Below are positions 49,777-58,591 of a stretch of 64,000 nucleotides of DNA, piece by piece. The first letter of the stretch is position 1, and the number at the start of each line of letters is the position of its first letter. Under the pieces are notes generated by a model. The model saw only the letters and a program-made list of their open reading frames with translations. It was not told the origin of the DNA and made no database searches. Origin of the DNA: CAKZQX01 sp034435975 (GTDB lineage Bacteria > Chloroflexota > Chloroflexia > Chloroflexales > Chloroflexaceae); assembly GCA_034435975.1 (NCBI GenBank), contig DAOTWD010000032.1, forward strand, positions 1-64,000. Direction: 5' to 3'. A program made the position numbers and the translations under genes.

Positions 49777-50994
49777 CTATTGTCCTGGTATGGTTGAGAC
49801 ACAAGGGGGATGCTGGTTGTAAAATGTAACATAATAGTAAGCCTGTTCAACCCCAGGCACCAGCCGTTCCCAGCGAAACGCATCCACGGCGGTGCGTGCG
49901 GCAGCTCCCAGACGCACCCGCAGATCCGCATGCGCTAAGAGCAAAAGAGCAGCACGGGCCAGCGCAGCCGGGTCGGCTGGTGGGACAAGCAGGCCGCTGT
50001 GGTGATGTTTGATGTATTCGCCCACCTGACCCACCTGTCCGGCCACTATTGGCAACCCGGCGGCCATCAGTTCAAGCAGTTTGACCGAACAACGAGCGCG
50101 GTTGATCAGGGTATCGTTTAGTGGTACGAGGGCAATGTCTGCGGTGGCAAGGAAGGCAGGAATTGCGGCCGGCTCGATCCAGCCGCGATAGTCTATGGCG
50201 CTGGCAATACCAGCGCGGGCAGCGAGTCGCAGCATGTCATGTTCCTCACCGCGTTCGCCGCGCCCGATCACAAGCAGACGGGTGGTGGGATAGTGGATGA
50301 TGATCGCAGCCAGGGCAATTATCAGATCGGATACGTTAAACTCCCAGAAGCGCGTATAGAGCAGCAGAGTTGGCCCCGAATGTTCTCGTCTGACCGTAGA
50401 TGTCGGTAGTGATGCGGCACGAATGCCGTTGGGCAGATAGAACACCCGCTCCGGGGGCACGCCCGCACCCCAGACCTGTGTCTCCAGCGTGCGACTGGCA
50501 ACGGTGACGGCCTGGGCACGGCGCAGCAGATCGTACTCTTGCCAGGCAAAGAGTTCTTTCGCCAGGCGTGGATAGGGTAATAGATCATTCCACCCCCCCC
50601 GGCCTTCCCAGTCGTCGGTATCCACCACCAGCGGTAATCTCGGATGCGTGAAGCGAGCCAGCAGTGCCGCCAGACCGCTGTAGCCTTTGGGTTTGAAGAG
50701 GTGCAACACATCGGGGCGTACCGCCAGCGCCTGCTGTAACAGGGCAATGATCCACTGCAACCCTCCTGGCACTCCGGGTGACGTCGGGAGGTCAAGATGG
50801 GTAACTGGCACGCCTGCATAGATCGTGTGCTGACCGGCGTCCTGTGGATTATGCACGGGCGGAGCACTGATCGTCACCGTATGGCCGCGTTCCACCAATG
50901 CCTGCGCCAGCGGCAGCATGCGAGCAGACAGCGTGCCTTTCGGGCGGATACCAAAAGGGGCCAGCATCGCGATTCGCAACGGCTGATGTTGCAT
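49777..50994 (-). CDS. GT4-like glycosyltransferase
   Basis: 405 aa from the ATG at 50994. It begins PLRIAMLAPFGIRPKGTLSARM; the second domain has TLLLYTRFWEFNVSDLI, RWWLDYRGW-like SAIDYRGWIEPAAIPAFLATADIALVPL, CSVKLLELMAAGLPIVA (a K..LLE variant of the donor site) and SGLLVPPADPAAL. This is the GT-B fold, close to GT4 enzymes that act on lipid or polysaccharide acceptors. A TTG five codons upstream is possible; neither has a clear ribosome site. It is upstream of the DPM1-like genes on the same strand. Confidence 0.87.
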   Translation of the reverse strand: MQHQPLRIAMLAPFGIRPKGTLSARMLPLAQALVERGHTVTISAPPVHNPQDAGQHTIYAGVPVTHLDLPTSPGVPGGLQWIIALLQQALAVRPDVLHLFKPKGYSGLAALLARFTHPRLPLVVDTDDWEGRGGWNDLLPYPRLAKELFAWQEYDLLRRAQAVTVASRTLETQVWGAGVPPERVFYLPNGIRAASLPTSTVRREHSGPTLLLYTRFWEFNVSDLIIALAAIIIHYPTTRLLVIGRGERGEEHDMLRLAARAGIASAIDYRGWIEPAAIPAFLATADIALVPLNDTLINRARCSVKLLELMAAGLPIVAGQVGQVGEYIKHHHSGLLVPPADPAALARAALLLLAHADLRVRLGAAARTAVDAFRWERLVPGVEQAYYYVTFYNQHPPCVSTIPGQ

Positions 50995-51161
50995 ACTATG
51001 AATGCTCAAGCGGCACCTGATACACCGGGTTAACGTCGGAGACAGGGTTGGGCCGGTTCGGAAACAGGGTTGGGTGGGTCACATTTCAACGTGACCTGAT
51101 GCGCCTTCATGTGGGAAAGTTGCGAGGTTGGTATGTTCCAACCCTCCCACGTTCCAACGTC

Positions 51162-52571
51162 CTAACGCGAAGACCTGTTCTGCTTGATCACGGCGAGCAT
51201 CTCTGGCACACTTGTTACCTTGACTCGAGGGCGTCCCTGCTCGGAACCACACGTGATCTCATATGTATCGAGAACCTTCCAATCATCGTAGGTAACGTAG
51301 TCGATGCCCCGTTCACGCAGCAGTTGTTCCACCCGATTCAGATCGCGGTTGGCATCGGCTATTGGAGTCAGCGTTGGCAGATCTTCAAGCATAGCCGCCA
51401 CCGTTGCCACCGCATCGGGCTTGTTGGTGCCAATGACACCCGAAGGACCGCGCTTGGCCCATCCTACGACATACTCGCCACCGACTGGCTCACCATCCAC
51501 CGCATTGGTCACACGCCCGGCCACATTGGCAATCGTATACGTGTAGTCATCGAACGGCACGCCTTTGAGCGGTACACTGCGATAGCCAACAGAACGGAGC
51601 ACCATGCCAGCCGGGATCGTCTCGAACTCGCCTGTCCCTTGAGCACGCACACTTCCATTTTCCTGGAGTACCAGGCGATTCCGCTCAACGCGCACAGCGA
51701 CAACGCGACCTTGTTCACCAATGATCTCTACGGGTGAAGTCAGAAAGCGCATATGAATCGTACGTGGCGCTGACTGGTGGCCGCGGGCAGCATAGCTGCG
51801 CAAAATTTCAATATTTCTGGTGGCAACTTTGTTATCAGCCAGGGTTGCGGCGCTATGTTCATCCAGTTCAAGGTCGGCAGGGTCAACGATTACGGCGACG
51901 CCTGCAAGCTCGCCAAGCTCCTTGATTTCGGCATTCGTGAAAGCCGCCTGGGCTGGGCCCCGCCGTCCTAGCACCACAACTTCACGCACGTTGCTGGTTC
52001 GTAGCCTGGCAAGTGCGGTATCGGCAATATCGGTTTTGGCCAACGCATCGGGATCAGAAACAAGAATGCGGGTAACATCCATTGCCACATTCCCATTGCC
52101 CACCACAATCACCCGTTCATGCGAGAGATCAAACTCAAAATCACGATAATCAGGATGTCCATTGTACCAACCGACGAAGGCTGTGGCCGGGTAACTACCA
52201 AGAAGATCCTCGCCTGAAATACCCATTTTGCGATCACTCTGGGCACCGACGGCATAGATAATCTGATCGTAGAGTTGTTTGACGTCTTCGTGTTGAATAT
52301 CCGTACCAAAGGTGACATTGCCAAAATAGCGTACATGCGGGTGGGAGGCAATCCGGTCATAGATGCGAGTTACAGACTTGATCGACTGGTGATCGGGCGC
52401 AACTCCATCACGTACCAGGCCGAACGGTGTGGGAAAGCGATTAAATATATCAATATAACAAACGAGATCCGGTTGCTTTAGCAGCGACTCAGCCGCATAA
52501 AATGCCGCTGGCCCGGCACCAATAATCGCAACGCGCAGAGGGCGCGTTTCCGTTCCCAAACTCTGGCTCAC
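51162..52571 (-). CDS. fprA: Ferredoxin-NADP reductase, adrenodoxin-reductase (FprA) type
   Basis: 469 aa. FAD Rossmann motif VAIIGAGPAAFYAAESLLK (about 14-32), PTPFGLVRDGVAPDH (about 48-62), NADP motif VIVVGNGNVAMDVTRIL (about 153-169), VVVLGRRGPAQAAFT (about 198-212), and the late GWAKRGPSGVIGTNKPDA that closes the FAD site. It transfers electrons between NADPH and ferredoxin in the cytoplasm. It has no fused ferredoxin domain. The start is a GTG with GGGAGAGGGAACC immediately upstream. It could supply reduced ferredoxin to the sulfite reductase, which lacks a flavoprotein partner here (inference). Confidence 0.95.
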   Translation of the reverse strand: MSQSLGTETRPLRVAIIGAGPAAFYAAESLLKQPDLVCYIDIFNRFPTPFGLVRDGVAPDHQSIKSVTRIYDRIASHPHVRYFGNVTFGTDIQHEDVKQLYDQIIYAVGAQSDRKMGISGEDLLGSYPATAFVGWYNGHPDYRDFEFDLSHERVIVVGNGNVAMDVTRILVSDPDALAKTDIADTALARLRTSNVREVVVLGRRGPAQAAFTNAEIKELGELAGVAVIVDPADLELDEHSAATLADNKVATRNIEILRSYAARGHQSAPRTIHMRFLTSPVEIIGEQGRVVAVRVERNRLVLQENGSVRAQGTGEFETIPAGMVLRSVGYRSVPLKGVPFDDYTYTIANVAGRVTNAVDGEPVGGEYVVGWAKRGPSGVIGTNKPDAVATVAAMLEDLPTLTPIADANRDLNRVEQLLRERGIDYVTYDDWKVLDTYEITCGSEQGRPRVKVTSVPEMLAVIKQNRSSR

Positions 52572-52749
52572 GGTTCCCTCTCCCTTTCACGTTCTCTATC
52601 CTGCTGGTGGCGAAATACCTGGAATCTGAATGAACAAAGAACCATATAGGCAGTGGGGATGTGAAGCCGCCAGAACCATATGGGTTGCTGTAGTTTATCC
52701 CCACACCGGGTTATCATGCCCTACGCCGGGCCAATGCGTGTACCTCTTT

Positions 52750-52885
52750 TTAGAAACTGTCTGAAAAGGGAGTGAGTGAGGAGCTTTGCCTCATATTCTT
52801 CTTCGCCCACCGTACAGTGGCAGGCACAAACAGGGTTTTTGGCGGGCGCAGCTCGCCAGACCACCCCTTTTTAGACAGGCTCTTA
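52750..52885. mobile_element. MITE-like element with TIRs and TTAG flanks
   Basis: The left end AGAAACTGTCTGAAAAGGG (52752-52770) and the reverse complement of the right end, AGAGCCTGTCTAAAAAGGG (52865-52883), match at 16 of 19 positions. TTAG occurs at both edges (52750-52753 and 52882-52885), as expected for a 4-bp YTAR target duplication of IS5-type elements. No transposase is encoded. Confidence 0.65.
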
Positions 52886-53152
52886 GATGGAGATACTGTA
52901 GCATGGTGTGTGCGGACTGTCAAACGATTGTAATACAACATATTTGACGCTGTGTGGTGTCGTGCATATACTGTTAACAGTCTGGGTGAACAAGACTTGT
53001 GCAGTTGCGTCCATCCAACGCCTTTTTTACCAGAGGTTACCCTGGCGCAGCCGATTTCGCGTTCATATTTCTTCCGTTGCAAGCAGAAATGTGGATGCAA
53101 ACACAGAACAAGCCAGCCCTATGTGAAGTTGCCAAAGGCCAGAACTATTTTT

Positions 53153-53310
53153 GTAACCGTTCCCGTGATCTGCAGGAATATTGCCTTTTTTGGTGTTTCT
53201 TTTTCGGCTCATTGTGGCGTCAAAATTGCCCCAATAGGTCGAAAAGAGGGGTTCGTGGAGGCCGCAGCCATTGCGAATCCCGTGAGCTAATGTTCCCTGG
53301 AACGGGTATT
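53153..53310. repeat. GTAACCGTTC-family element, about 155 nt
   Basis: The left end GTAACCGTTCCCGTG (53154-53168) and the right end CCTGGAACGGGTAT (53296-53309) are inverted versions of the family end motif. The core 53201-53290 is similar to 36231-36320. Confidence 0.65.
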
Positions 53311-53473
53311 TGTTCGATTCACCGTATAAGTCCTGTGATGTGCGTTATCCTCTGTACGTGTACCTTTCACTCAATAATCATGTGCAACCTGGCAGACCAA
53401 CAATCCTTGCTCTATTACTCCAACGAGACATCTCCTGGATTCTCCCGGCCCACCAGCGGGGGGAGAGGTGGAT

Positions 53474-53520
53474 GCTCCTCGCTTCTCGCCAGGCCTCCAC
53501 ACCCCGGCCGAGATGGAATC
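53474..53520 (+). repeat. Dispersed pyrimidine-rich repeat, copy 3 (partial)
   Basis: GCTCCTCGCTTCTCGCCAGG, CCCCGGCCGAGATGGAA match the right half of 11385-11475 and the inverted left end of 36483-36655. Confidence 0.65.
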
Positions 53521-53744
53521 GCGTTGGAGTACGCACGAGCTTATGACCGGTCAGTCTAGTTTACCCGTGCAGTCGGGTCAGGTGGTACCAGGAAGCCTGG
53601 ATAAACGCAAGCGGTGTTGACGGCCAATGAATCAATCCGGCAGGCCAGCGTTCCTGGATAGAGCCGACTGACCAGTCTGGGTCTGAATTGATACGACAAC
53701 GGCCTGGCTATGCGCCATACTAAAACAAGGAGGAATTACAACCA

Positions 53745-55853
53745 ATGATAGAACAATCATCCTCAGCCGATAGCCACCCGTCAACCACGAGCACGATCTG
53801 TGCAGAGCCGGTCAGGGGGATTGGTGTCCAGCCGACGTTGCTGCTGCTGCTGGCAAGTACGCTGGTGCTGGGAATATTGGGGCAGTACAGCTTGCAGCAG
53901 AAATTTGCGGCAACCCGTGAGTTTCCCTGGGAAGGTTTATTGATCTATGTGCTGGCGGTCGTCTTATTTACTGCCGCCAATGTGCTGGCTGATCGTCGAT
54001 TTGATCTGGTAATTCAACGCGATCAGCCGCCTCCATCCGATCAAACGACGGTATTGCCAGGACGCAAACCCTGGCGGATTATGGCCGTGGTGTTGAGCCT
54101 GATATTGACTGCGGTTGCACTCTTCTTGCTGGGACAGGATCCGCCGCTGCCGGACTATAACTGGGTGGTATGGCCCTGGTTGGCGGCGATGCTCTTATAT
54201 CTAGCAGCCGTCGCTCTACCACGTGGCACAATATTGCCCGCAAGCCAGCCGGCCTGGTGGCATGATCGCGGGGTGGTGTGGACACTGGTAGCTATTCTGG
54301 TGGTTGCGTTTGTGTTGCGGATCTGGCGAGTGGGTGAGATTCCGCCCACTCTTGGTGGTGATGAAGGGTCACAGGGCCTGGAAGCAATACGCGTGATTGA
54401 GGGCGATATACGGAACCCCTTTACCACTGGCTGGCTGGGTGTGCCAACCATGAGCTTCTATTTTAATGCACTGTCGATCTTACCCCTGGGCAATACCATG
54501 TTCGCGCTCCGGTTACCGTGGGTGCTGGTGGGTACGGCCACGGTGTTCACGATGTTCCTGCTTATAACGCGTCTGGGCGGGGTTACGTCAGGGTTGATGA
54601 CCGCAGCGTTCCTGGCGATGTATGATTATCATATTCACTATTCGCGCCTTGGTTCCAATCAGGTTGCAGATGCACTGTTTGTGTCGCTGGCGCTGCTGTT
54701 TTTTTATCGCGGGTTTGATCGCCATAGCCCTCTTGACTGGGCCTTATCAGGCGTGATCATTGGGATCGGGCAGTATTTTTATGCTGGCGCACGCTTTACG
54801 GCAATTGTCATTATGGCGTTGATCATCTTTTTTACGTTGCGTGACCGGGTGCGCTTCTGGCGGGCGCATGGGGCCGGGGTACTCATCCTGGCGGGGGCAG
54901 CACTGATCGTGTCTGCGCCGATGATCCAGTATGCGTTCCGCTTTCCTGATGATTATAATGCCCGTATCAATATGGTGGGTATTATTCAGAGTGGCTGGTT
55001 GGAACGGGAACAGAGTGTACGTCATCAAGGTCCGCTCCCAATTCTGTTTGACCAGTTTCAACGCGCTGCTCTGGCATTCCATTACTATCCCGATCGCACG
55101 TTCTGGTATGGCTCGCCACGTCCGTTGTTTGGTGCTGGTGCAGCGGTTTTGTTTACCCTGGGTTTTGGTTACAGTGTGTTGCAGCTTCATAACCGACGCC
55201 TCTTTCCACTGGTCGCCTGGTGGGGTGGAGCGATGATAATGGGGGGGATGTTAACGGAGAGTCCCCCCTCAAGCCAGCGCCTGATCACCATGGCAGCACC
55301 GGCAGTCTTTTTTGTAGTCTATGCCGTGCTGAACATCGGGCATATTTTCTTACAGGGAGCCGCCAGGCCCAGGTGGGCACCCCTGATGAAGCCCTATCTG
55401 GCAGTAGTCGTTGTGACTCTGGGGGTTTTCAGTATCCACTGGTACTTTGTGCAGTACACCCCGCTCCGTGTGTATGGGAATCCCAACGCAGTAGTGGCAA
55501 CATCACTCGGTAAGTTTGCCAGTGAAGAGTTGGGCCCGGATTGGCAGATCTTTTTCTTTGGCCCGCCGCGCATGTATATCGGGTTTGGCTCGATTCCCTA
55601 TCTGGCACCCGATGTGCCCGGTCAAGATATTCACGAGCCGATCACTGAGCCACCCGACTGGAATCTGGCTGAACTGGATCGACACGTGCTGTTCGTTTTT
55701 TTGCCGGAACGCCTGAACGAGCTAGAACTGGTGAAGCAGGCTTTTCCGGGTGGCGAACTACGCGAAGTGCCACCGCCACCACCACCGTTTGCTGCACAGC
55801 ATCAGCCGTTGTACACGATGTATATCCTCTCACGTGAGCAACTGGCGCAATGA
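53745..55853 (+). CDS. GT-C membrane glycosyltransferase (GT39/ArnT/PMT-like)
   Basis: 702 aa with about 13 helices. After a short polar N-terminus and four helices, IPPTLGGDEGSQGLEA (about 204-219) supplies the acidic GDE loop typical of GT39/GT83-type enzymes, which use polyprenyl-phosphate sugars outside the membrane. YDYHIHYSRLGSNQVAD (about 302-318) is another conserved loop. The C-terminal soluble region (about 590-702) has a PPPPPPF patch. AAGGAGG lies 11 nt before the ATG. The GtrB/DPM1-like enzymes at 47253-49508 could provide its donor. Confidence 0.88.
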   Translation: MIEQSSSADSHPSTTSTICAEPVRGIGVQPTLLLLLASTLVLGILGQYSLQQKFAATREFPWEGLLIYVLAVVLFTAANVLADRRFDLVIQRDQPPPSDQTTVLPGRKPWRIMAVVLSLILTAVALFLLGQDPPLPDYNWVVWPWLAAMLLYLAAVALPRGTILPASQPAWWHDRGVVWTLVAILVVAFVLRIWRVGEIPPTLGGDEGSQGLEAIRVIEGDIRNPFTTGWLGVPTMSFYFNALSILPLGNTMFALRLPWVLVGTATVFTMFLLITRLGGVTSGLMTAAFLAMYDYHIHYSRLGSNQVADALFVSLALLFFYRGFDRHSPLDWALSGVIIGIGQYFYAGARFTAIVIMALIIFFTLRDRVRFWRAHGAGVLILAGAALIVSAPMIQYAFRFPDDYNARINMVGIIQSGWLEREQSVRHQGPLPILFDQFQRAALAFHYYPDRTFWYGSPRPLFGAGAAVLFTLGFGYSVLQLHNRRLFPLVAWWGGAMIMGGMLTESPPSSQRLITMAAPAVFFVVYAVLNIGHIFLQGAARPRWAPLMKPYLAVVVVTLGVFSIHWYFVQYTPLRVYGNPNAVVATSLGKFASEELGPDWQIFFFGPPRMYIGFGSIPYLAPDVPGQDIHEPITEPPDWNLAELDRHVLFVFLPERLNELELVKQAFPGGELREVPPPPPPFAAQHQPLYTMYILSREQLAQ

Positions 55854-56068
55854 CAGGCTGGAGACGATGAACATCCGTTGACCGGTTTTGTCGGCAACGG
55901 GGGAACGTGACGCTGAAATGTTCTCGTGCGAAAAGGTGGAAGCATACTGGTTCGTACACATCCTGATGCTCGTGCAAGGCACGCCCACACACTCCGGGCT
56001 TCACGATACCATACCATGATGGTCGTTTGTGATGATCAGTTTCTATCCGTATTTGAGGGCAAGAGAGT

Positions 56069-58075
56069 ATGCAACCAGGTGCAAGTCCAGCCCATGAGCC
56101 AGGTACAATGATGTTACGCGGCTTACTGATCACGGTCATCGCCCTCGTTGCCAGTATCGGGCTGGGTATCGGAGCCCAGTTCGCGCTCAATGCTCGCCAC
56201 GTGCCGCCTGGTATCATTGGTTATGGTGTAGCCGTGGGTGTGGCTGTGATCGGGGTATCCCATATTCGGGTATTACCGTACCAGCCGGCTCCTGTGCCCA
56301 TTCAATCCCATCCCACACCCTGGAGCTGGCGTCTATCACTGGTGGTACTGGCACTGATAGCGGGTACGAATACTTTTGCTCTGAGCAGTGGGAATCGTTA
56401 CCGCCCGGCGGGTGTCGTTCTGTGGCTGATCAGTATCCTGTGCTGGTGGCTGGCCTGGGCAGATACGCGCTGGTTCACGGCGCTCAAGATCCAGCTGACG
56501 GCTCGGCGTCTGGCGCTATTGGCGGCCATCATGACGATATTGCTGCTGGGGGCTGTCTTCCGCTTTGCTCATCTGACATCCAATCCGGCTGAGATGGGCA
56601 GTGACCATGTTGAAAAGCTGCTGGATGTGCATGATATTCTGTCTGGTTCTCCTTCAATTTTTTTTGAACGCAATACCGGTCGTGAGCCGTGGCAATTCTA
56701 CTGGACGGTCATGCTAGTCAGGTTGACCGGAATTGCCCCCGACTTTATGGCGTTAAAGCTGGGTACGGCCCTGATCGGCTGGCTGATGCTACCAGCGGTC
56801 TTCCTGCTGGCCCGTGAGGTGGCAGGTTTGCGGGTCGCGTTGCTGGCAATGCTATTGGCGGCGATCACGAGCTGGGCCGTCATTCCGGCACGGTTTGGTT
56901 TGCGTTACCCGCTGGCACCATGCGCTGTGGCATGGACAATGTTCTTCCTGGTACGCGGGTTACGGCGCAACGAGCGTACTGCGATGCTGGCGGCCGGTGT
57001 CTGGATCGGCATCGGTCTCCAGGGATACACCGCGTATCGTCTGTTACCCGCGATTGTCTTGCTACTACTGCTGCTATGGATCATTGGGTACGCTGTTCAG
57101 CACCGTTATGCACTGGCAGCGCAGACCGCATTGCATGGTGGGCTGGCACTGGTGATGGCCGTGCTGGTCATGTTGCCCCTGCTGCACTATGCCTATGAGC
57201 GTCCAGACAGGTTTTTCTATCGTATGACCACACGCCTGACGAGTCATGAGCGAGCGATTGAGGGGGAGATCGGGCCGATCTTGCTCAATAACCTCAAAGA
57301 AGTGCTACTCTTTTTTAACTACACGACGGATCGGGTACCGGTCGTCAACATTCTGTCGATGCCAGCGCTTGATCTGGTGCTCGGGGCGCTTCTCGTGATC
57401 GGCATGGCCGCAATACTGACGCTGACAGTACGCAGGCATAATCCCTGGCTACTGGTCGTAGCAGGTACCGGGATCTTGATGTTGTTGCCTTCGGCTTTAA
57501 GCCTGGCGTTTCCGCTCGAAAACCCGAGTACAGTGCGTACGGGTGGGGCCATTCCCTTGCTGATGATCGTGTGTGCCCTACCGCCAGGATTGCTCCTCGA
57601 AGCCGGGTCGCGAGTGCAACTCAGGATGTTACGTGGCGCCGTGCTGCTTGCGGTCGTTGTGCTGGTGCTGGCGGCGATCCAACTGAATGCCGACCGTGTG
57701 TTTCGTCAATATCCAGCCCAGTATTGTCGTGTGGCACCGAATGCCAGCGATGTGGCGCGCGAGTTGCACGCATTTGTGGCTGCTGGTCACTCCAGGGATG
57801 CGGCCTGGATCGTTGGCTATCCACACTGGATCGACTATCGTGCTGTTGGGGTCTGGATTGGGGACATCCGGTTTGCTAATCATGTTTTTGGTGCGGAGGA
57901 AGCGCTGCAGATCGAGCCTGGTGATCAACCAGTCTGGTTTGCCCTCCATGCACACGATGGAGCAACGCAACAAGCGCTATGGACGCGATATCCGCATGGT
58001 ATGGCACGCACCGTGCGTGGCAGCCATTGCCCCGATCAGCAGTTTGTGGTCTTTACCACGGCAATTCAGCATTAA
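56069..58075 (+). CDS. GT-C-like polytopic membrane glycosyltransferase
   Basis: 668 aa, 12 or more helices and a C-terminal extracytoplasmic domain. It is related in layout to the preceding gene: LTSNPAEMGSDHVEKLLDVHDIL (about 170-192) holds an acidic loop at the place of GDE, and VIPARFGLRYPLAP parallels the HYSRLGSNQ loop. It is probably also a polyprenyl-phosphate sugar transferase, for surface polymer or protein. The start at 56069 has GAGGG 10 nt upstream; an ATG at 56108 is an alternative that removes a polar stretch. It lies 215 nt after the first GT-C gene, probably the same operon. Confidence 0.85.
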   Translation: MQPGASPAHEPGTMMLRGLLITVIALVASIGLGIGAQFALNARHVPPGIIGYGVAVGVAVIGVSHIRVLPYQPAPVPIQSHPTPWSWRLSLVVLALIAGTNTFALSSGNRYRPAGVVLWLISILCWWLAWADTRWFTALKIQLTARRLALLAAIMTILLLGAVFRFAHLTSNPAEMGSDHVEKLLDVHDILSGSPSIFFERNTGREPWQFYWTVMLVRLTGIAPDFMALKLGTALIGWLMLPAVFLLAREVAGLRVALLAMLLAAITSWAVIPARFGLRYPLAPCAVAWTMFFLVRGLRRNERTAMLAAGVWIGIGLQGYTAYRLLPAIVLLLLLLWIIGYAVQHRYALAAQTALHGGLALVMAVLVMLPLLHYAYERPDRFFYRMTTRLTSHERAIEGEIGPILLNNLKEVLLFFNYTTDRVPVVNILSMPALDLVLGALLVIGMAAILTLTVRRHNPWLLVVAGTGILMLLPSALSLAFPLENPSTVRTGGAIPLLMIVCALPPGLLLEAGSRVQLRMLRGAVLLAVVVLVLAAIQLNADRVFRQYPAQYCRVAPNASDVARELHAFVAAGHSRDAAWIVGYPHWIDYRAVGVWIGDIRFANHVFGAEEALQIEPGDQPVWFALHAHDGATQQALWTRYPHGMARTVRGSHCPDQQFVVFTTAIQH

Positions 58076-58222
58076 CGTCGCGTGCTGCTCACTGGTCTTC
58101 CCTGGTATCGGGGAGAGTAGGCATGTGTCCACGCCGTGCTCTGGATGGACGCCCTATGCAGCGTGTGCGTGTGGCGAAGACGCGACAAGGCGCGTATCCT
58201 CGGAGTGTCCCGTCGTCGTGGC

Positions 58223-58561
58223 TCATGCAAACGGTATAAAATTCCCCTGGTCGTCAATCGTCCAGCGACTGCCATCACTGGCCTCAACGCCATAGTGGGT
58301 GCGCCAGACAGTGGGGAGTTGCTGTGGCATTGCCAGCAGTCCACCCTGCGGTGTATGAAAGAGAACAAAGTCCATATGGCCGCTGATCGGGCCGGTCACA
58401 TCGACCGCCACTCGCCAGCCGCCGCTCCACTCGCGGTAGAAATCGAACGTGATGTTGTCGCTGCCGGTCATCTGGACGATCAGTCGAGTGATGCACTCGC
58501 GGGCAGTGCTGGTCAGGCGATGCATCTCTGTCACCGGTATCAATCCGTGCTGTTCAGTCAT
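58223..58561 (-). CDS. Conserved-looking hypothetical protein, 112 aa
   Basis: A small soluble protein, GGAGG 4-5 nt before the ATG. It contains DNITFDFYREWSGGWRVAVD and ASDGSRWTIDDQGNFIPFA, suggesting a compact beta fold. It lies 30 nt after the GH31 gene stop on the same strand. No family recognised. Confidence 0.7.
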   Translation of the reverse strand: MTEQHGLIPVTEMHRLTSTARECITRLIVQMTGSDNITFDFYREWSGGWRVAVDVTGPISGHMDFVLFHTPQGGLLAMPQQLPTVWRTHYGVEASDGSRWTIDDQGNFIPFA

Positions 58562-58591
58562 TATACCTCCGCGTTGATTAAGCGTCCTGCG

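Larger units (their letters stand above)
52572..53744. other. 1.17-kb intergenic region with repeats, no supported gene
   Basis: It includes a MITE-like element (52750-52885), an element of the GTAACCGTTC family (53153-53310) and part of a dispersed pyrimidine repeat (53474-53520). A 186-codon frame at 52999-53559 crosses all of these, has unlikely composition and no ribosome site. Confidence 0.6.

Noticed and set aside
53292..53330. GTTCGATTC resembling a tRNA T-loop
   Set aside because: No acceptor, D or anticodon stem can be drawn around it.
52999..53559. 186-codon plus-strand frame
   Set aside because: It crosses two dispersed repeats, has a cysteine-rich implausible composition and no ribosome site.
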